64,000 nt of DNA from assembly GCA_010093485.1 (NCBI GenBank), contig MU001503.1, forward strand, positions 889,132 to 953,131. Direction: 5' to 3'. The position numbers and the translations under genes are program-made. Numbering within the stretch: position 1 is the first letter of the stretch; every line of letters starts with the position of its first letter. Below are positions 31,523-44,229 of the stretch, one piece after another. The stretch is from Karstenula rhodostoma CBS 690.94 (taxonomy: Eukaryota > Ascomycota > Dothideomycetes > Pleosporales > Didymosphaeriaceae). The notes beneath the pieces were generated by a model, which was not told the DNA's origin, ran no database searches, and saw nothing but the letters and a program-made list of their open reading frames with translations.

Positions 31523-33521
31523 TTACGACGTTGGCATTACAAGATCCGACTTGACATTAGCCTTATAGGCCTTGAGAATGATCTCGTCTGCCTTGAGTCC
31601 CGCAATGATCTTTTTAACGCTGGTAGAGTACAGCATCGCCCTCTGCCTCTCCACGCCAGCCTGAGCCTCAACCTTGCGCTGCCAAGCTTTCTTCTGAGCC
31701 TTGATTTGCTTAGTGAGCGCGCTAGACGGCGCAGCCTTCCTCTGTTTTTCGAGCAGCACGATCTTTTTAGTGATGACCGCGACCTCTCTCTTGTGTTTAA
31801 CGATCTGGGTCGTCAGCCTCTTCACCGCGGTCTGTTTGTTCTTCTTATACGCTGGTGTGGCTTTCTTCTCAAGAGCCTGGAGCTTCTTCATCGTCATCTC
31901 CAGGACAGTGATCTCCTTCTTGAGCTCGGTCAGGGCGTGGGTGATCTGGGTATTGGCCCAGGTCTGCGCCTTAGTGGAGATGGTGGTGAGGTGTGTTTTA
32001 ATGTACGCGGTCCATTCTTTTTCAAGGTCGGCGCCCGCGGGGAAGATGCTCGCTGCAGCAATATTGGCGGGCAGGACTGCTTTGTCGAACATAAGTTCCA
32101 CGTTTGCAAGTTCTTTCCCGACATTGTCAATGACTCGGCGCATGTTCGTCGTTACTACTGTTTGGTCCATGTAGTCAAATACGCCGAAGACCTGCGAGTA
32201 CAGTCAGACTTGCGTCACGCGGGAGTGTTTTGTAAGAGCATACCATCTTGAGCGCAGTCAAGTATTCGTTAGAAGGCAGCTTTCCGTTCAAGCTCTTGGT
32301 CACGAGCGTCTTGAAGCTGGTAACAGACATGGGCGCTTTCCCGCTCCAGATTCGTGCCTTGTACGAGTTGATTTTGTCGTCGCAGAGGACAAAATCTTCC
32401 AACTGGGTGTTTGAGCCGAAGGCGTTAAAAACCAGGCCATTCAAGGTAATTCCAGAGGTCTGGGGTAGTTTCGCAAGACCGTATGATGGCTTGTTGGTTC
32501 TAGCCTTTATCTGCTTTGCGGAGAGCTTCGTGTTCCAAGTGTTGAAGAGGAATTTTGCTAGTGCACTATTCTTCTTCGCGACAGTTTCCATAAACTTTCC
32601 TAGGGTTTGAAGCTATTTGAGATCAGTGGCGTATACCTCTATAGTGACAAGTAGATACTGACCTCGACGATATGCTCGGTGGCAAAATCTAGAGTGTTAG
32701 CTGGCGCCTTTCTCAGGTCCTTGACTGTGGCATCTTTGATACTGTTATCGTTGAATTGGAAGGCATGACGGGCTGGTGTGCGGCCACTGAAGAGCTTCCC
32801 TGAGCCCGGGTAATCCAGGTTCTTGATTGTCAGAATCCCAGCAGCACCCATTTTAGGCTTCTGAGTCCGAACGTCGCGCTTATCAAGATGGTCAGCCGTA
32901 ATAGTCTCCGTTGGCACAGGAGGATCGGTGATGTGCATGTCAATGGCGTAGTTCCCAGCTCTCTTGGCCATGGCACCGACACCTTGCAATGCAGCTTCAT
33001 CACTGCCGCAGTCTATGAAGAGATAGCAGGGGTCGATTGCTGTGGTAGGACGTGAAACTGCTGGGGTAGGCCAGACATTCTTCGTCGACTTCGATGCCGA
33101 CTTTGATACCGGCTTCGACGCCGACTTCGATGTAGGTTTCTTGGAAGACGGCTTGGGCGGCGTAAGCGTGGGAGGCTTCGTGCTCGCTTTCCTTGTTTTG
33201 GTGGGTTTTTTCTTGCGCGAAGGCTTGGGTCTTGATGGCCTGGAGCCACCACCGCGGCCTCGGCGAGCTTCCAGGAGAACATGATGCTCACTCCTGGGTT
33301 GATCGTCGGTTAAATGATCGCCCTTGAAGAGCTCATAGCTGTTCTCCGGAGTATGATCAACCAGAGGAAGTCCTAGGGCTTCGCGTCTAGAGTGTTGCTT
33401 AGCAGTGGCACTGAACATGTGAACGAAGTACTTACTGCTCATTAGGAATGGTCAATCCCTGGACAAGGAAAGAAAGCGAGGTACAAAGCAGCACGAGACT
33501 GCTAGAAGAGAGAATACGCAT
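31523..33521 (-). CDS. Secreted protein of unknown family with Lys/Ser/Pro linker and coiled-coil tail
   Basis: Four exons, complement(31523..32191, 32244..32612, 32663..33386, 33436..33521), introns of 49-52 bp; 615 residues. Exon 1 encodes a clear signal peptide (MRILSSSSLVLLCTSLSFLV) joined in phase to REALGLPLVDHTPENSYELF. A basic Lys/Ser/Pro-rich linker follows (repeated SKSASKP-like units), then a globular region ending DFATEHIVELQTLGKFMETV. This EH(I/V)VE-LQT-(I/L) phrase recurs, as I recall, in the C-terminal domain of fungal killer-toxin-like chitinases, but no chitinase domain is present here. The last 200 residues are strongly charged and helical (long coiled coil, Lys/Ala/Gln-rich). 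Predicted secreted; function unknown. Confidence 0.83.
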
Positions 33522-34508
33522 TTTCAGGAACGACAGTAAGAATGTGATGCTGGATGAAGGGAAGCGACTGGAAGAAAAGAACGGATTGAACGAATTCACA
33601 CTTGGTCCTACGATTGCTCACGCCCTGAGACTTATATCGTTCTGAGATTACTACGATCTGTTCTATGGGCCCGGACTCGGCGACTGCTGCCGAAGGATGA
33701 GAAGTCCGGCCTCGTGTCACGTAAGATCACTCTTGTATGTGCCAAACGACCACAACGCTTTCCTGTACCTGTTTTGTGTCTTGTGTGATTGTATGTATAC
33801 TAGCAGTGCACTAGCGGATCCATCAAGCTGCACCGTGTAGAACACCAACACTTTTTGCGTTGTGGGTCAACTACAAATGTATGCCAAAAGTTCGAAAGGG
33901 CACACGAGTAGCCAAGCCGGAACGGAGTGTAAGATGTGATGTGAGATCGTGGCGTCGCTTTGCGCTGCCCATAGCAAAGGAATTTGGCAGTACATCGGGC
34001 GATGCTGATGTGGTATTATGAAGTAAGCCAGTGAGTAATCCCGAAAACAAACAAGATGTGACACTCCAAACAGATATGATGCAGTGGACGATGAGAAGAA
34101 AAGAAACGTGCATCAGATGGAGATTTCCAAAACTAAATCCACACTGAAATCGCTCCGGAGGTGACACATATATACGTATGGGACAATGTATTGTTCTCAG
34201 AATATGCTTGCGTTGCAGGAATGAGAGTGAAAGACGCGGTAGAAGTGGGGTTTCCGCCCCCGCTTTCGTCCCAGCCCCCTACTCAGCTGAACGCGCCACA
34301 AACAGGCTGTGCACTTGACAGGCCTTTCAGCTCCGAACAACCAAAGTCCGCAGGCAACAAACTGGGCCTTACAATCCGTAAATTGCCTACTCAATACGCT
34401 TCCCGTTCATTTCGCCAGAATTTAGCCATTCTGAGAAGAGCTCCGGTACACCAAACAACACTGCTCCTTTGTACGCTTTCCCTTGCGTAACTGTAATTTC
34501 GCTGCATC
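33522..34508. other. Divergent intergenic region, 1 kb
   Basis: Separates the secreted-protein gene (-) from the gene at 34509 (+). No supportable internal gene. Confidence 0.4.
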
Positions 34509-35232
34509 ATGGCAACCAACCCAGAAGATGGCTGGGAAACCGCTTCAGACAGCGGCGAGGAAGTCGATTCTCAGCCCGACCAAGAGAATCTCTCGGAGGC
34601 TAACGCTACCGTCAAGTCGAAGTCCAAAGCGAGCGAAATCGGTCAAGATGTCGAGAGTATCAACGACGTTCTACAAGACAACCCCAATCTCAAGTTCGGA
34701 TTCGTCATATACCGCTGCTGCACCTACGATGATCAGGAGAAGTGGGATCGCTTCATGAAGAAGCTTCGGAGACGCACGCGGCTGAATCTTAGAGATGAGA
34801 ACGCCGAACACCTCTACGACCGCATCGATTGGTGCGTCCAAGAAGATCCAAAGCTTGCTAGTTGTAGTGAGGCAAAAGTCCGCAGGTGCGTATCATATGT
34901 ACACCCATCCGAATTGAACGTCTCTGACCTTGAGTAGCCGCTTCAAGAAATGGATTAAAGAAAGTGGAGAAGAGCAGTATTGGCTGCCCAGTTCGCGATT
35001 TTTGGCTTGTGTAATGGTGGACGAACATGATCTGAAATCTGTACTGAGAGGTCCATCTACAGAAGAGTTTGACGCGGATGGCTCTGGGTATGTCACGCTG
35101 GTATCGTTGGATAAGGACGAGGGACACATGTCAGTAGGGCTGTCGTACCTCGTACCGCGTGTCTATGCGCTCCTGGAAAGTTGCGGATGGGATAACTTCG
35201 CTGTCGGGGATACAGATGTGGCCTGTCCATAA
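34509..35232 (+). CDS. Small fungal protein, unknown function
   Basis: Two exons, 34509..34885 and 34938..35232, with a 52-bp intron (GTGCGT...GTAG) in phase 2; 223 residues. The first 55 residues are acidic and disordered (ATNPEDGWETASDSGEEVDS). The rest is a compact domain starting LKFGFVIYRCCTYDDQEKWDRF, with a basic KKLRRRTRLNLRD stretch and a second half rich in aromatic and acidic residues (YWLPSSRFLACVMVDEHDLK). Many ascomycetes carry multi-copy genes beginning with a similar GFVIYRCTY phrase, of unknown role; this is from memory. No signal peptide or membrane helix. Confidence 0.78.
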
Positions 35233-35582
35233 AAGGTTTGCTACAGCCGATCTCTACCGCATGGTGACAGTTTCTACGATCTCCCAGTGGCCTTGGGTCA
35301 ATGCAAACGGAGGATGAAGGCCGGTAGGGAGTTGGTGTATACCGGAATACGTTACGACATCGAATCATGTGCAAGAGGAGAGCGTACGATACCAGACTTG
35401 AATTACGATTACTACAATTCTCCTGAACTGTATGATCTACCAACTAATACAGTGCGCTAAACAAAGAGATCTATGCCGTGCAAACAGTCGCTAAATAGGA
35501 CAAGCATTACAAACTTAAGAGGAACTTTTCCATCATAATGAGATGTAGAAATGAACAGGAAGGTGACGAGAACCGTCGTGGT
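35233..35582. other. Convergent 3' intergenic region
   Basis: 350 bases between convergent genes; nothing seen. Confidence 0.4.
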
Positions 35583-38500
35583 TCACGTCTCCCGATTTGG
35601 CGGGGCCGCGCCTTCTCGCGCTGGTGCTGCTGCAACCTTCTCGGTGACCTTCTGGGGCTTACTCTTCGCCCCCTTCTTGCTTCCCTTGCCCCATTTGGCC
35701 ACGCGGAAGGCCCAGTATGTCGCAACTGCAATGAAGATGTTGAAGATTACAAAGGCCCAGAGAATGCCAAAGTTGCGCCACCTCTCGCCGTAGTAGATGT
35801 TCGAGCCCTCCAAGAACTGGTCTCCGTTACGTATAGGGCAGTACCTGCAGTCGGTGGTGGCGTCTGGGTTCTGAAGCAGACCAGGAGCTGTCTGCAAGTA
35901 GTCGGCAAGGTACGCTTGGCAGGTCTGGCCAGATGGCGGGTTGAAGCGCGAGGTTTCAGTCTCAGTGCAGATCACCTCGCGGTCGTGTAGTAGAGTCGAA
36001 ACTATACCACCAATCCAGTACGTGAATGGCGAGACGCGGTACATGAAGATCCAGAAGCCTGGGAGCGAAGAAGGAGCCTGGAGGACACCGTTGAACAAGA
36101 TGCTCATGAAAGTGAGCAGTGTGACAAGCCCGGAAGCGGTTTGTGCATCCGGGAGTGCAGCGATGGTCATTTGGGCAAATGAGCTGGCGTAGATGAGGAG
36201 CTGCATGCTGAAAAGCAGTACGAGACCCTGTCGCTGACCGCTTTGGTTGGCACCTACTACTGGGTAATAGAAACACGCCCAGATTAAGATACCGGTCATG
36301 ATTTGATAGGGAATTTCCACGATGATGTTTGCAATCATGAACGCTGTCCAGGAATACGATTTGCTTGGGCGTTCGCGAACTTCGTACAGCTCTCGTTGCG
36401 TGATAAACAGTGGTTGGATCTGTGACTGTGAGAACTTGTACTGGAATGAGCTATGAAAGGCAGACTTACCTGTTGTACAAGGGTTGTGAAAATAGTCGTC
36501 AGCATGAACGCAGCGAACATGACGATCTGCATGCCAGCCTGAGAGGAATCGGCATTGTAGAAACTGAACCCAATGAACAACCCGGCGGCAATACCCAGGC
36601 CAAACTTGGCGAACACATAACTAGGCATGCGCCAGTACTGTTGGAAGACGCGGTTGGCAACCTCGATCACTTGTTGTCCGAACGGCATGGCAAACTCGGA
36701 TGTGGCAGTAGGATCATCGGAGCCGGCAACTTCTTCGTGTTTCTTGTCCTCGTGGATGCGGTCAATATCCTTTTCAACGATCTGTCGCAAGTCGCTCCGT
36801 TTCCATACGTCGTGCCAATCATCACCTTCGTCGTTCTTCCCAGCGTTAACGATTTCGAGCATGTACTCAGCTGGATTCTCCTCGTCTCCACACTTGCGGG
36901 CACCGTTTTTCTCGTAGTAGTCAAGCAGCGTGTGGGAATCCTTGCCAATATCGCCGAAATAGACTGTTCTACCTCCACGGGCTAAGAACAGCAGGCGATC
37001 GAACTCTTGGAACAGGATGGCGGAGGGTTGATGGATAGTGCAAAGGACGGCTTGACCGGCATCGGCGAGCTTTCGAAGGAAAGCGCAGATTGCCCATGAA
37101 CTCTGTGATCAAATCAGTGATCTATACTGGAGTTTCTTGCTTTTGAGTAACTCACCTGACTGTCAAGGCCACTGGTGGGCTCATCAAGGAAGAGAAGAAG
37201 CTTAGGCTTGGCCGCGAGCTCCACTCCAATTGTAAGGAGCTTACGCTGCTCGACGTTCAGACCTTGGCCAGGTACACCAACGACTGCGTTGGCGAAGTCC
37301 TCCATGTTGAGCATCTTAATGACCTCTTCCACGTAGTCGTATTTTTCCTGCTTGCTCACACTCTTTGGCTGACGGAGCACAGCGCTAAATCGTAGACTCT
37401 CGCGGACCGTAGCGGTTTCCAGGTGAAGGTCTAGACAGTGTCAGGATACGAGATCAAGCATGCAATTTCACAAAAGTGACTTACCTTGCTGTTGGACGTA
37501 ACCAGTTGAGCGCTGGAAGCTTGCATCTAAAGGCTTTCCATTCACAAACATGTCTCCTGTGACCACTCCCATGGTAGTTCGTTGCGCAAGCACATCGAGC
37601 AGAGTCGTCTTTCCAGCACCGCTTACACCCATCAGTGCGGTGAGCGTACCTGGTCTGACATAGCCAGAAACATGATCGAGCAGCCTACGCTCCTCACTCT
37701 TGATTTGTATATCGTAAGTCACGTCGCGCCAGGTGAATATGTCTTTCTGGGGTTCAACGGCACCAATATCCCCTTCACCAGAAGTCGCGTTCGCGTTCGG
37801 ATCGGCGGAGGGGCCCTGGCCCTTCTCTGGGTCGGATTGCGGGTTCTTGCCACCGTCTTGCATGTATGCCGGAACATGGCCGCGTTGGAACACAAGGACT
37901 TCCGCGCTGCTCGATGTGGAGGAATTCAACTCGACCGCTGCGAAGTAGATGAACATGAAGAAGAACAGGAAACCGAGGAGAATGCCAAAGTTCCGCCACA
38001 CATGGGAGTAGTAGTACTCGTAGTTTGTAGCAATAAACGCATCGCCGCTGACCGTATTCTGGCCTGCGACAGCTCCGACAGCGTTACAGACCCATGAGTT
38101 GCCCTGTCGAGGAAAGTACGAGGGAATGTATTGTGAACACGTGAATTGTTGACCGTGGAATTCGTTGGCAACCAGGATCTCGAAAGCATAGAAGATCGGA
38201 TTGATCCATCTTATCCAACTGAACCATGGGTGCATGGAAGGGACAGTGATGACAAAACCAGTACTGGAGCAAGTCAGTGAGTGCGCAATAGATCCGAAGA
38301 ACAACCACTTACTATACCACAAGTGCGAGAACCAAGACACCCGCAAGCGCCATAGCTTGCGACACACTTTTGGTGCAGGCTGCTAAGGTTCGGAAGACGG
38401 CGGACATGACGAACGTCGAGATGTACGTTATCAGGAAGTAGAGGAAGAATTGTGCAGGTTCCCGTCGCAGCCCAGACATGAAGTAAAGAATGATGTTGAA

Positions 38501-40453
38501 GAAGGTAGCCTGGAGAAACTTGACAGGGATATCAGACACAATCCCGGCCATTGCCTCGGCAGAGGGGTGATAGAATGCATAACTGGCGTGCTTTTCGACG
38601 ATAGGCCTTTGCTCATAGAGACTGTTGATTTCCGCAATAGCAGTAAGAGCGTTGAAAAGGATGGCAAGGAACAAGACTGAGCCTCGTGGAAAGAAATAGG
38701 CCGTTGAGGCATCAGAACCGAAGAAGATTGAGCCGACAATCAGAGCCATGACGACGTTGAGTCCTGCCTGAGTAGCCGTTGCTGAGATGTCACCCCAGAT
38801 ACGCTGGTAAGCGCGAACAGTGCAGAGCTTGACCTGCATGGGGATGCTGATGAGAATTGATGACTTGGGGCGAACGCGCTTCGCTTGTTGAAAGTTCTTT
38901 TGCTCGCGCAGCCGCGATGCGCTCTGGCCTTGGTGGTCAATTGGGTACTGGTCCTCATGTTGACTGAGCTCAGCTAGGAGCTCCTTGTACTCGGGTGACT
39001 CCCGCCAGATCCGTTCGAAGTCGTCGGGAGTGCGGGGCACCTTGTTCTCCCAACCCTCTCGTGCCTTGCGCTCCTGCGGGTTGGTCACAGATGTTAGGAA
39101 GTCTCCAGTCGTTTGTCGCGACGGGCAGTACCAGCCTTGTCGCTCGAAAAACTCTTTGGCGGCGTCGGCAGGACCGAAGTAGATCTGACGACCCTCATAT
39201 AGCACAGTTGCTTTGTCGAAGATGTCGTAGATGCTTTGACTCGCTTGATAGATCGCTACGGCGGCGGCACTGTCGCCGAAGTCCGAGGCGAGTCGCAGTG
39301 TATTGACGAACTTGAAAGCGGTGGCTGGAAACATGTCAGTCTATGGTGCGCAAGTTGCAGGGCTTTACTCACCAGAGTCAAGACCTCTTGTGCTATTGTC
39401 CCAGGCGGCAAACGGAGAACCAGCCAACATCATCTCTGCTATGCTCACGCGTTTGCGTTCTCCTCCAGAAACACCCCGGATGAAGTCGTTGCCAACTTTG
39501 GTATTGTAGGTATGGCTGAGTCCAACGACGGCCATGACCACACGTGTTATGTATTGGACAAATTCCTTGCGAGACATGTCCATTGGCCGCGAAGTCGGTG
39601 TTCGCGTAGCTGCTGCGAATTCGAGCGTCTGGCCGACCGTGAGATGAGGGAAGTGCTTATCAACCTCCTGGTTGTAAACGACCTCTCCCTTGAACTCCTT
39701 CATCATGTCCTTCTGTGGAATGCCGTTGTAGTGAACGATGGACTTGTCGTCCATCTCGAGCCCGTGCAACTCACCGCACATGGTCTTGAGAAGCGTGCTG
39801 CATCCCGAGCCGGGCCGGCCGAGTACAATGAGCATCTCGCCGCTTTTGACCATGCCGTCGAAATTGCGCAAGATGTGTTTGTGTTGCGTTTTACTGCCTT
39901 TGATCATGTCCTGGACCATGAAGCTGTTGCCGACGGTCTTCTGCAGTTGCAGTGCTTCGCCCTTGCCGTAGATGTTCAGATTCTTGTACGCGATGCCAAC
40001 CTGCATCATGGAGTGTCCGGAACCCTCTATCTGATTTCGAAACATCTTCAGAAACTTGGGCAGCTGGAAGGAATCGCTTCCAGGGTCGACTGAGGGATCG
40101 TCAGGGTTAGCCATGGTTGACTGCTTCCTCGATAGTGCCGTGTAGAGCTCGCGTAGCTCACTGCGGTCTTCATAGTTGATTGTGCCTTGAGTTTTCCGCC
40201 GTGCCAACGTAGTTGTGGTGAGGTCTGAGTCGGAAGGACCATCTTCGTGATCTCCCGGTCTCACTGGCGCGAATCGGCCAGAGACGGAAGATTCGCTGGA
40301 GGTCCGCGAGGTCGCTGAAGACGCGTCCTTCTCCCCTGTGACCGCATGTTCGTGGTTCGCGGCAATGTTAGAAGTATGGCCATCAGGCGCATATGTTTCG
40401 CGTCCTGAGGCTGTGCGGACGATGCCATCCTCGTGTGGATGTGAGCTGTCCAT
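35583..40453 (-). CDS. PDR-type (ABCG) multidrug ABC transporter, full length
   Basis: Six exons, complement(35583..36419, 36470..37102, 37156..37430, 37485..38263, 38313..39324, 39373..40453), introns of 48-54 bp; 1538 residues. The order is (NBD-TMD)x2, with the nucleotide-binding domain first. NBD1 has the fungal-type Walker A with Cys for Lys ([12 protein letters not shown]), ABC signature [10 protein letters not shown] and a diverged Walker B ([13 protein letters not shown]). NBD2 has a normal Walker A ([15 protein letters not shown]), a diverged signature [12 protein letters not shown] and Walker [15 protein letters not shown]. This asymmetry is standard for Pdr5/Cdr1 transporters. Each membrane domain has six helices, and extracellular Cys-rich loops ([19 protein letters not shown]) are present. 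It is a plasma-membrane efflux pump for azoles and other lipophilic toxins, often induced through PDRE-type elements. Confidence 0.96.
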
Positions 40454-41725
40454 GGCGAACAAGCGGAAAGCGATCGAAGTTCCGCCAAAGAAGTTGTCCC
40501 AAATCTGTGAAATGATGTCTTGCTTTATGTGACCACTGCATTATGCTGTCATCAGAGCCACTACCGCTTTAGTGTATTGTCTCGGCCAAGGAGCGGACGA
40601 GTAGTAATTACCCACCCGGAAACGGAAGCGCAGAGACACCGGTGGCGATGCGCCTAAGGCTGACTGTTGCTTCCCCGACCCTCCGCGCGGCTATGATCGG
40701 AGACTTTACGTGGGCTATCCGAGCACGATGTACGTTGTTCGCAGTCTCCAACACGCATGCGCGGAAAATGGAGACTCCTACACATCACATCATTCATAAT
40801 GATTGTCAATGTTTCTGTCCAGAAGAAACAAGACTTCACACATTGCCTGGTCAACACTGCTTGCGGAAAGACATGAGGGCTGCGTGAGTAGAAATGAGCC
40901 ATTGTTAGTCGAATTTGATACTTGTGATGTTCTGCTGCATGTATACCAGGCTTAGCGCCGTCGATCAATCTCACTTTGTCCTCGCATCGGCACTCCACTA
41001 ACATTAGCCAACGCCACGTCCGCATTGCCATTCAACTCTATCGCTCTCGGAGGTTAGCATACGTAGCTGCTGCTGACCTCAGCTTAACAGTGACTCCGTG
41101 TTCCGGTCTCAGCGATCCCCACTCGGTGCCTTGGCGACCCTTTGTGCCGGTCGACTCTGAGTTCGTCCTTTGTTCCGGATGGACCGAGGGCCGCGCGCGG
41201 CGTTGCGGATGCTGCGTCATCCCGTCTGGACGAAAATCGGCTCGAACACCAAATCTCTTCAGGCGGCCGTTGCGAGGCTGGCTTGGGTCAGGCTTCAGCC
41301 GCTTCGCACACGTATGTACCCTGCCCCAAAGGGGACACTTCAAATCCCCTTCCATCCCGTTGCTGCATGAGGCAATGTTGCACATCGTATGAAGCTTCAT
41401 TGCGGTCTTGGCAGCTCGTTTCCAGATGCCTGTCGCAGATAATTCGTAGTCCTGGAAACGTCTATAAACCCCAGTCAGCGGAGTGAGCGAGCAAGATTTC
41501 TAGACGGAGTGGTGGATTTCTGTGGTCGGAAGATGGTGTGCATGATTCAAGGTGCGCGCTTCCGTCCGAGGGCTATTCCTAATCTGGCTAACGCTCCTGC
41601 GAAAGGCTTGGCGCACCTCGCTCCACCTATCCCTGTCAGCTTACTTTTAAGTGTACAACCCACTTTTGCCATCTTGTCTTGTTTGGAAGTCCACACTCTT
41701 TTTCAAACCGATGATATACATATAG
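40454..41725. other. Divergent promoter region, 1.27 kb
   Basis: Between the ABC transporter (-) and the LCCL protein (+). Open frames here overlap on both strands without domain support. A C/T-rich leader precedes 41726. Confidence 0.45.
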
Positions 41726-43546
41726 ATGGTTCTTGTCGCACAAGATGCCGGCGCGGCGAATCAAGATGTCCGGATGGACGTAGATGCGGACGAGGAGGCC
41801 CAGCTCCTGCAGAGGGAAGAGTTAGATTTCGAGGACAATACCGCTGCCCAGGCTGGCTTCAAGAAACCACGGGCATCTGGTCTGCTGGGTCGCCTGAAGG
41901 GACCCGACCCACCGGAAACTCAAACCATTAACCCGTTCTTCGCTAAAGCTCAAGAATTCCTACCAACCTGGCTCAACCGACGCTTCCCAGAACGGAGACA
42001 GCAAGCACTCCTTCTTGGTGGAGTTCTTGGCCTCTGGTTAATCGTTTTTATCATCTCGTTGAGCGTACAACTCCCTATTACGGACGGGTTGGGTAGATCA
42101 GTTACCAATCTAGACTGCACCGACACGCTCTGGAAACCCAAGAACGAATGCGGAATAGAGGGTATCAACTGCCATCCTTTCAGCAACTCCTCATTCTCAT
42201 TCAAGTGTCCGGCTAAATGCGCCAGCGTCAAAGTTCTGAATCCCCGCGCCGTTGGGCCTCTGGATGTCAATTACCGTCCTTTGGTAATTGGAGATGATGC
42301 ATACCGCGGCGACTCCTTCATCTGCGCTTCGGCTATACATGCTGGCGTTATCAGCGACAATGGTGGATGTGGGCGTGTCATACTTTTGGGTCGTCGCGAC
42401 AATTACTCCAGCGTACAAAGACACGGCATTGAATCTATCCCTTTCGATTCATACTTCCCCCTGGCTTTCGCTGTTACTTCGGATTCCAGCATCAAATGTC
42501 CCTTGGATCCACGGAACACGTTGCTATTCTTGGATTTCATCACCACCGCGTTGCTCTCGATCTTTGTAGCCGCGCCCGCTGTATTCTTCCCAATCTTCAT
42601 CATCGTCTTCGCACACGTAGCCTTCGCTTCTGATCCTCCATCGGCTTCGTCCCACAACACCACTGTGCTCCCCGACCACATTGCCTCGTTCGCCAAACGC
42701 CTGCTCCCTGCACTCTTTTGCGCCGTCATCATCTACCGGTCCACGGTCAGACGTACGCTGCATGGTTTAACAGCACATGTAGAAAAGACTATCATGTGGC
42801 TTGGAGGCTTCTTCTTTGGCGCCTTGTCAAACTACACATTCGACTGGATCCCGATACAACGTCTGACCGCGCACGACCTGGAGCAACAGCCGGGCGCGAA
42901 ATTTGCTCTTGCAATGATTCTTGTGGTTTTAGTCGCCATCATCGCAGGCCAGATCTATTACTTCTGGCTCGAAGGTCGGCTGCTTCGATACTTGGCCTTG
43001 TACGGGCTGTTCATATTCGGCATTCTGGTGTGCCTAACTATTCCTGGAGTCTCACTGCGCATACACCATTACATCATCGGTCTGCTGCTCCTGCCTGGCA
43101 CGAGCATGCAAACGCGGCCATCTCTAGTATATCAAGGGATACTGCTTGGTCTGTTCGTGAACGGAATCGCGCGTTGGGACTTCGACTCCATCCTCCAGAC
43201 GACCGCCGATCTGCGAGGGGATGGAAAATTCGACTCTGCACTACCCGAGCTGCTAGAACCGGTAATATCCAGCACAATTCAAGGCCTCGTCGCGATTTTC
43301 CAATGGGCGACGCCGCCTGCGATGGTTGATGGGATCAGTGTACTTGTCAACGATGTGGAGAGGTCCCGCAAGTTCTTCAGCGACACCGAGGACGGTGCCG
43401 CGGGCTTCGATTGGACAAGACCACCGGAGGAAACGTTGAATGAGTATTTCCGCTTTGGATACGTAAGAGGCGGTCGGGCGCTGGACTATACCAAAGTGGG
43501 AACGTTGTTTGGGAACGGGACGTGGAGCGGGGCGGGGAGTGGGTAG
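41726..43546 (+). CDS. LCCL-domain membrane protein
   Basis: Single exon, 606 residues. The cytosolic N-terminus is acidic and includes the FLPTWLNRRFPERR block, followed by the first membrane helix (GGVLGLWLIVFIISLSVQL). The LCCL domain lies outside the membrane at about residues 130-255: Cys residues are spaced as in the family, with the core YRGDSFICASAIHAGVISDN and GGCGRV. Next come about seven more hydrophobic helices, including LDFITTALLSIFVAAPAVFF and LRYLALYGLFIFGILVCL. This combination is seen in fungal LCCL proteins anchored in the endomembrane system; the biochemical role is unknown. The ATG follows a pyrimidine-rich leader. Confidence 0.92.
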   Translation: MVLVAQDAGAANQDVRMDVDADEEAQLLQREELDFEDNTAAQAGFKKPRASGLLGRLKGPDPPETQTINPFFAKAQEFLPTWLNRRFPERRQQALLLGGVLGLWLIVFIISLSVQLPITDGLGRSVTNLDCTDTLWKPKNECGIEGINCHPFSNSSFSFKCPAKCASVKVLNPRAVGPLDVNYRPLVIGDDAYRGDSFICASAIHAGVISDNGGCGRVILLGRRDNYSSVQRHGIESIPFDSYFPLAFAVTSDSSIKCPLDPRNTLLFLDFITTALLSIFVAAPAVFFPIFIIVFAHVAFASDPPSASSHNTTVLPDHIASFAKRLLPALFCAVIIYRSTVRRTLHGLTAHVEKTIMWLGGFFFGALSNYTFDWIPIQRLTAHDLEQQPGAKFALAMILVVLVAIIAGQIYYFWLEGRLLRYLALYGLFIFGILVCLTIPGVSLRIHHYIIGLLLLPGTSMQTRPSLVYQGILLGLFVNGIARWDFDSILQTTADLRGDGKFDSALPELLEPVISSTIQGLVAIFQWATPPAMVDGISVLVNDVERSRKFFSDTEDGAAGFDWTRPPEETLNEYFRFGYVRGGRALDYTKVGTLFGNGTWSGAGSG

Positions 43547-44229
43547 CTTGACGATGGGATTCCAGTTGGGCACCATGCATTCAAATAATAAGAGCTATAT
43601 GACATTGAGCACTTGGTCCCGAATTGCGGAGACATGGGACTTGAGTTTGGTCTAACCTGGAGGAGTCAACCCCAACCGACTCGGTACAGCGCTGTTTAAC
43701 CTAGATACCATAGCCTTTGAGTTACGGCAGCTGAGGAAAGCTTCCATTGCTACATCTCACGTAGGGAGCTGCATCACGCAATCACAATACCGCACAACGG
43801 ACCACACGGATCTTCGCGACTTGGCCAACGCAATACTTCATACTCAAAAGCTTCAACATTGATCTTAACCGTAACTCTCAGAACCTTTACCGCGTGCCCA
43901 TGACACCTCCGAGATACAATAGGCCACACGTGAACCCGTGCACGGTGCTCCCCATTTGAGCGGACGCACTCCGTCTTTTAGGAACTCACCAGAGCGTCTT
44001 TCAAACAGGATGTCGACAGAGTCACTCCATGATATGCAAAACGCGTTATCGCTTCAAGCTACACCGGTGTATACCAGGGAAGTATGATGCCATGTAAAGA
44101 ATTGTAGAACAATAGAAGCGGTCGTTGGGATACACAATATGCGAGTACCTGGCTACCCTGTAAGCTTGATATTTCAAGTCAAGTTGGCCTTTTGTGGTGA
44201 GCTTGCGGGAGGCGACTCGAGGCGTCGAA
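43547..44229. other. Non-coding flank of the decayed region
   Basis: No gene supportable. A short TTAGGGTTG run near 44390 is discussed under rejected items. Confidence 0.4.
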
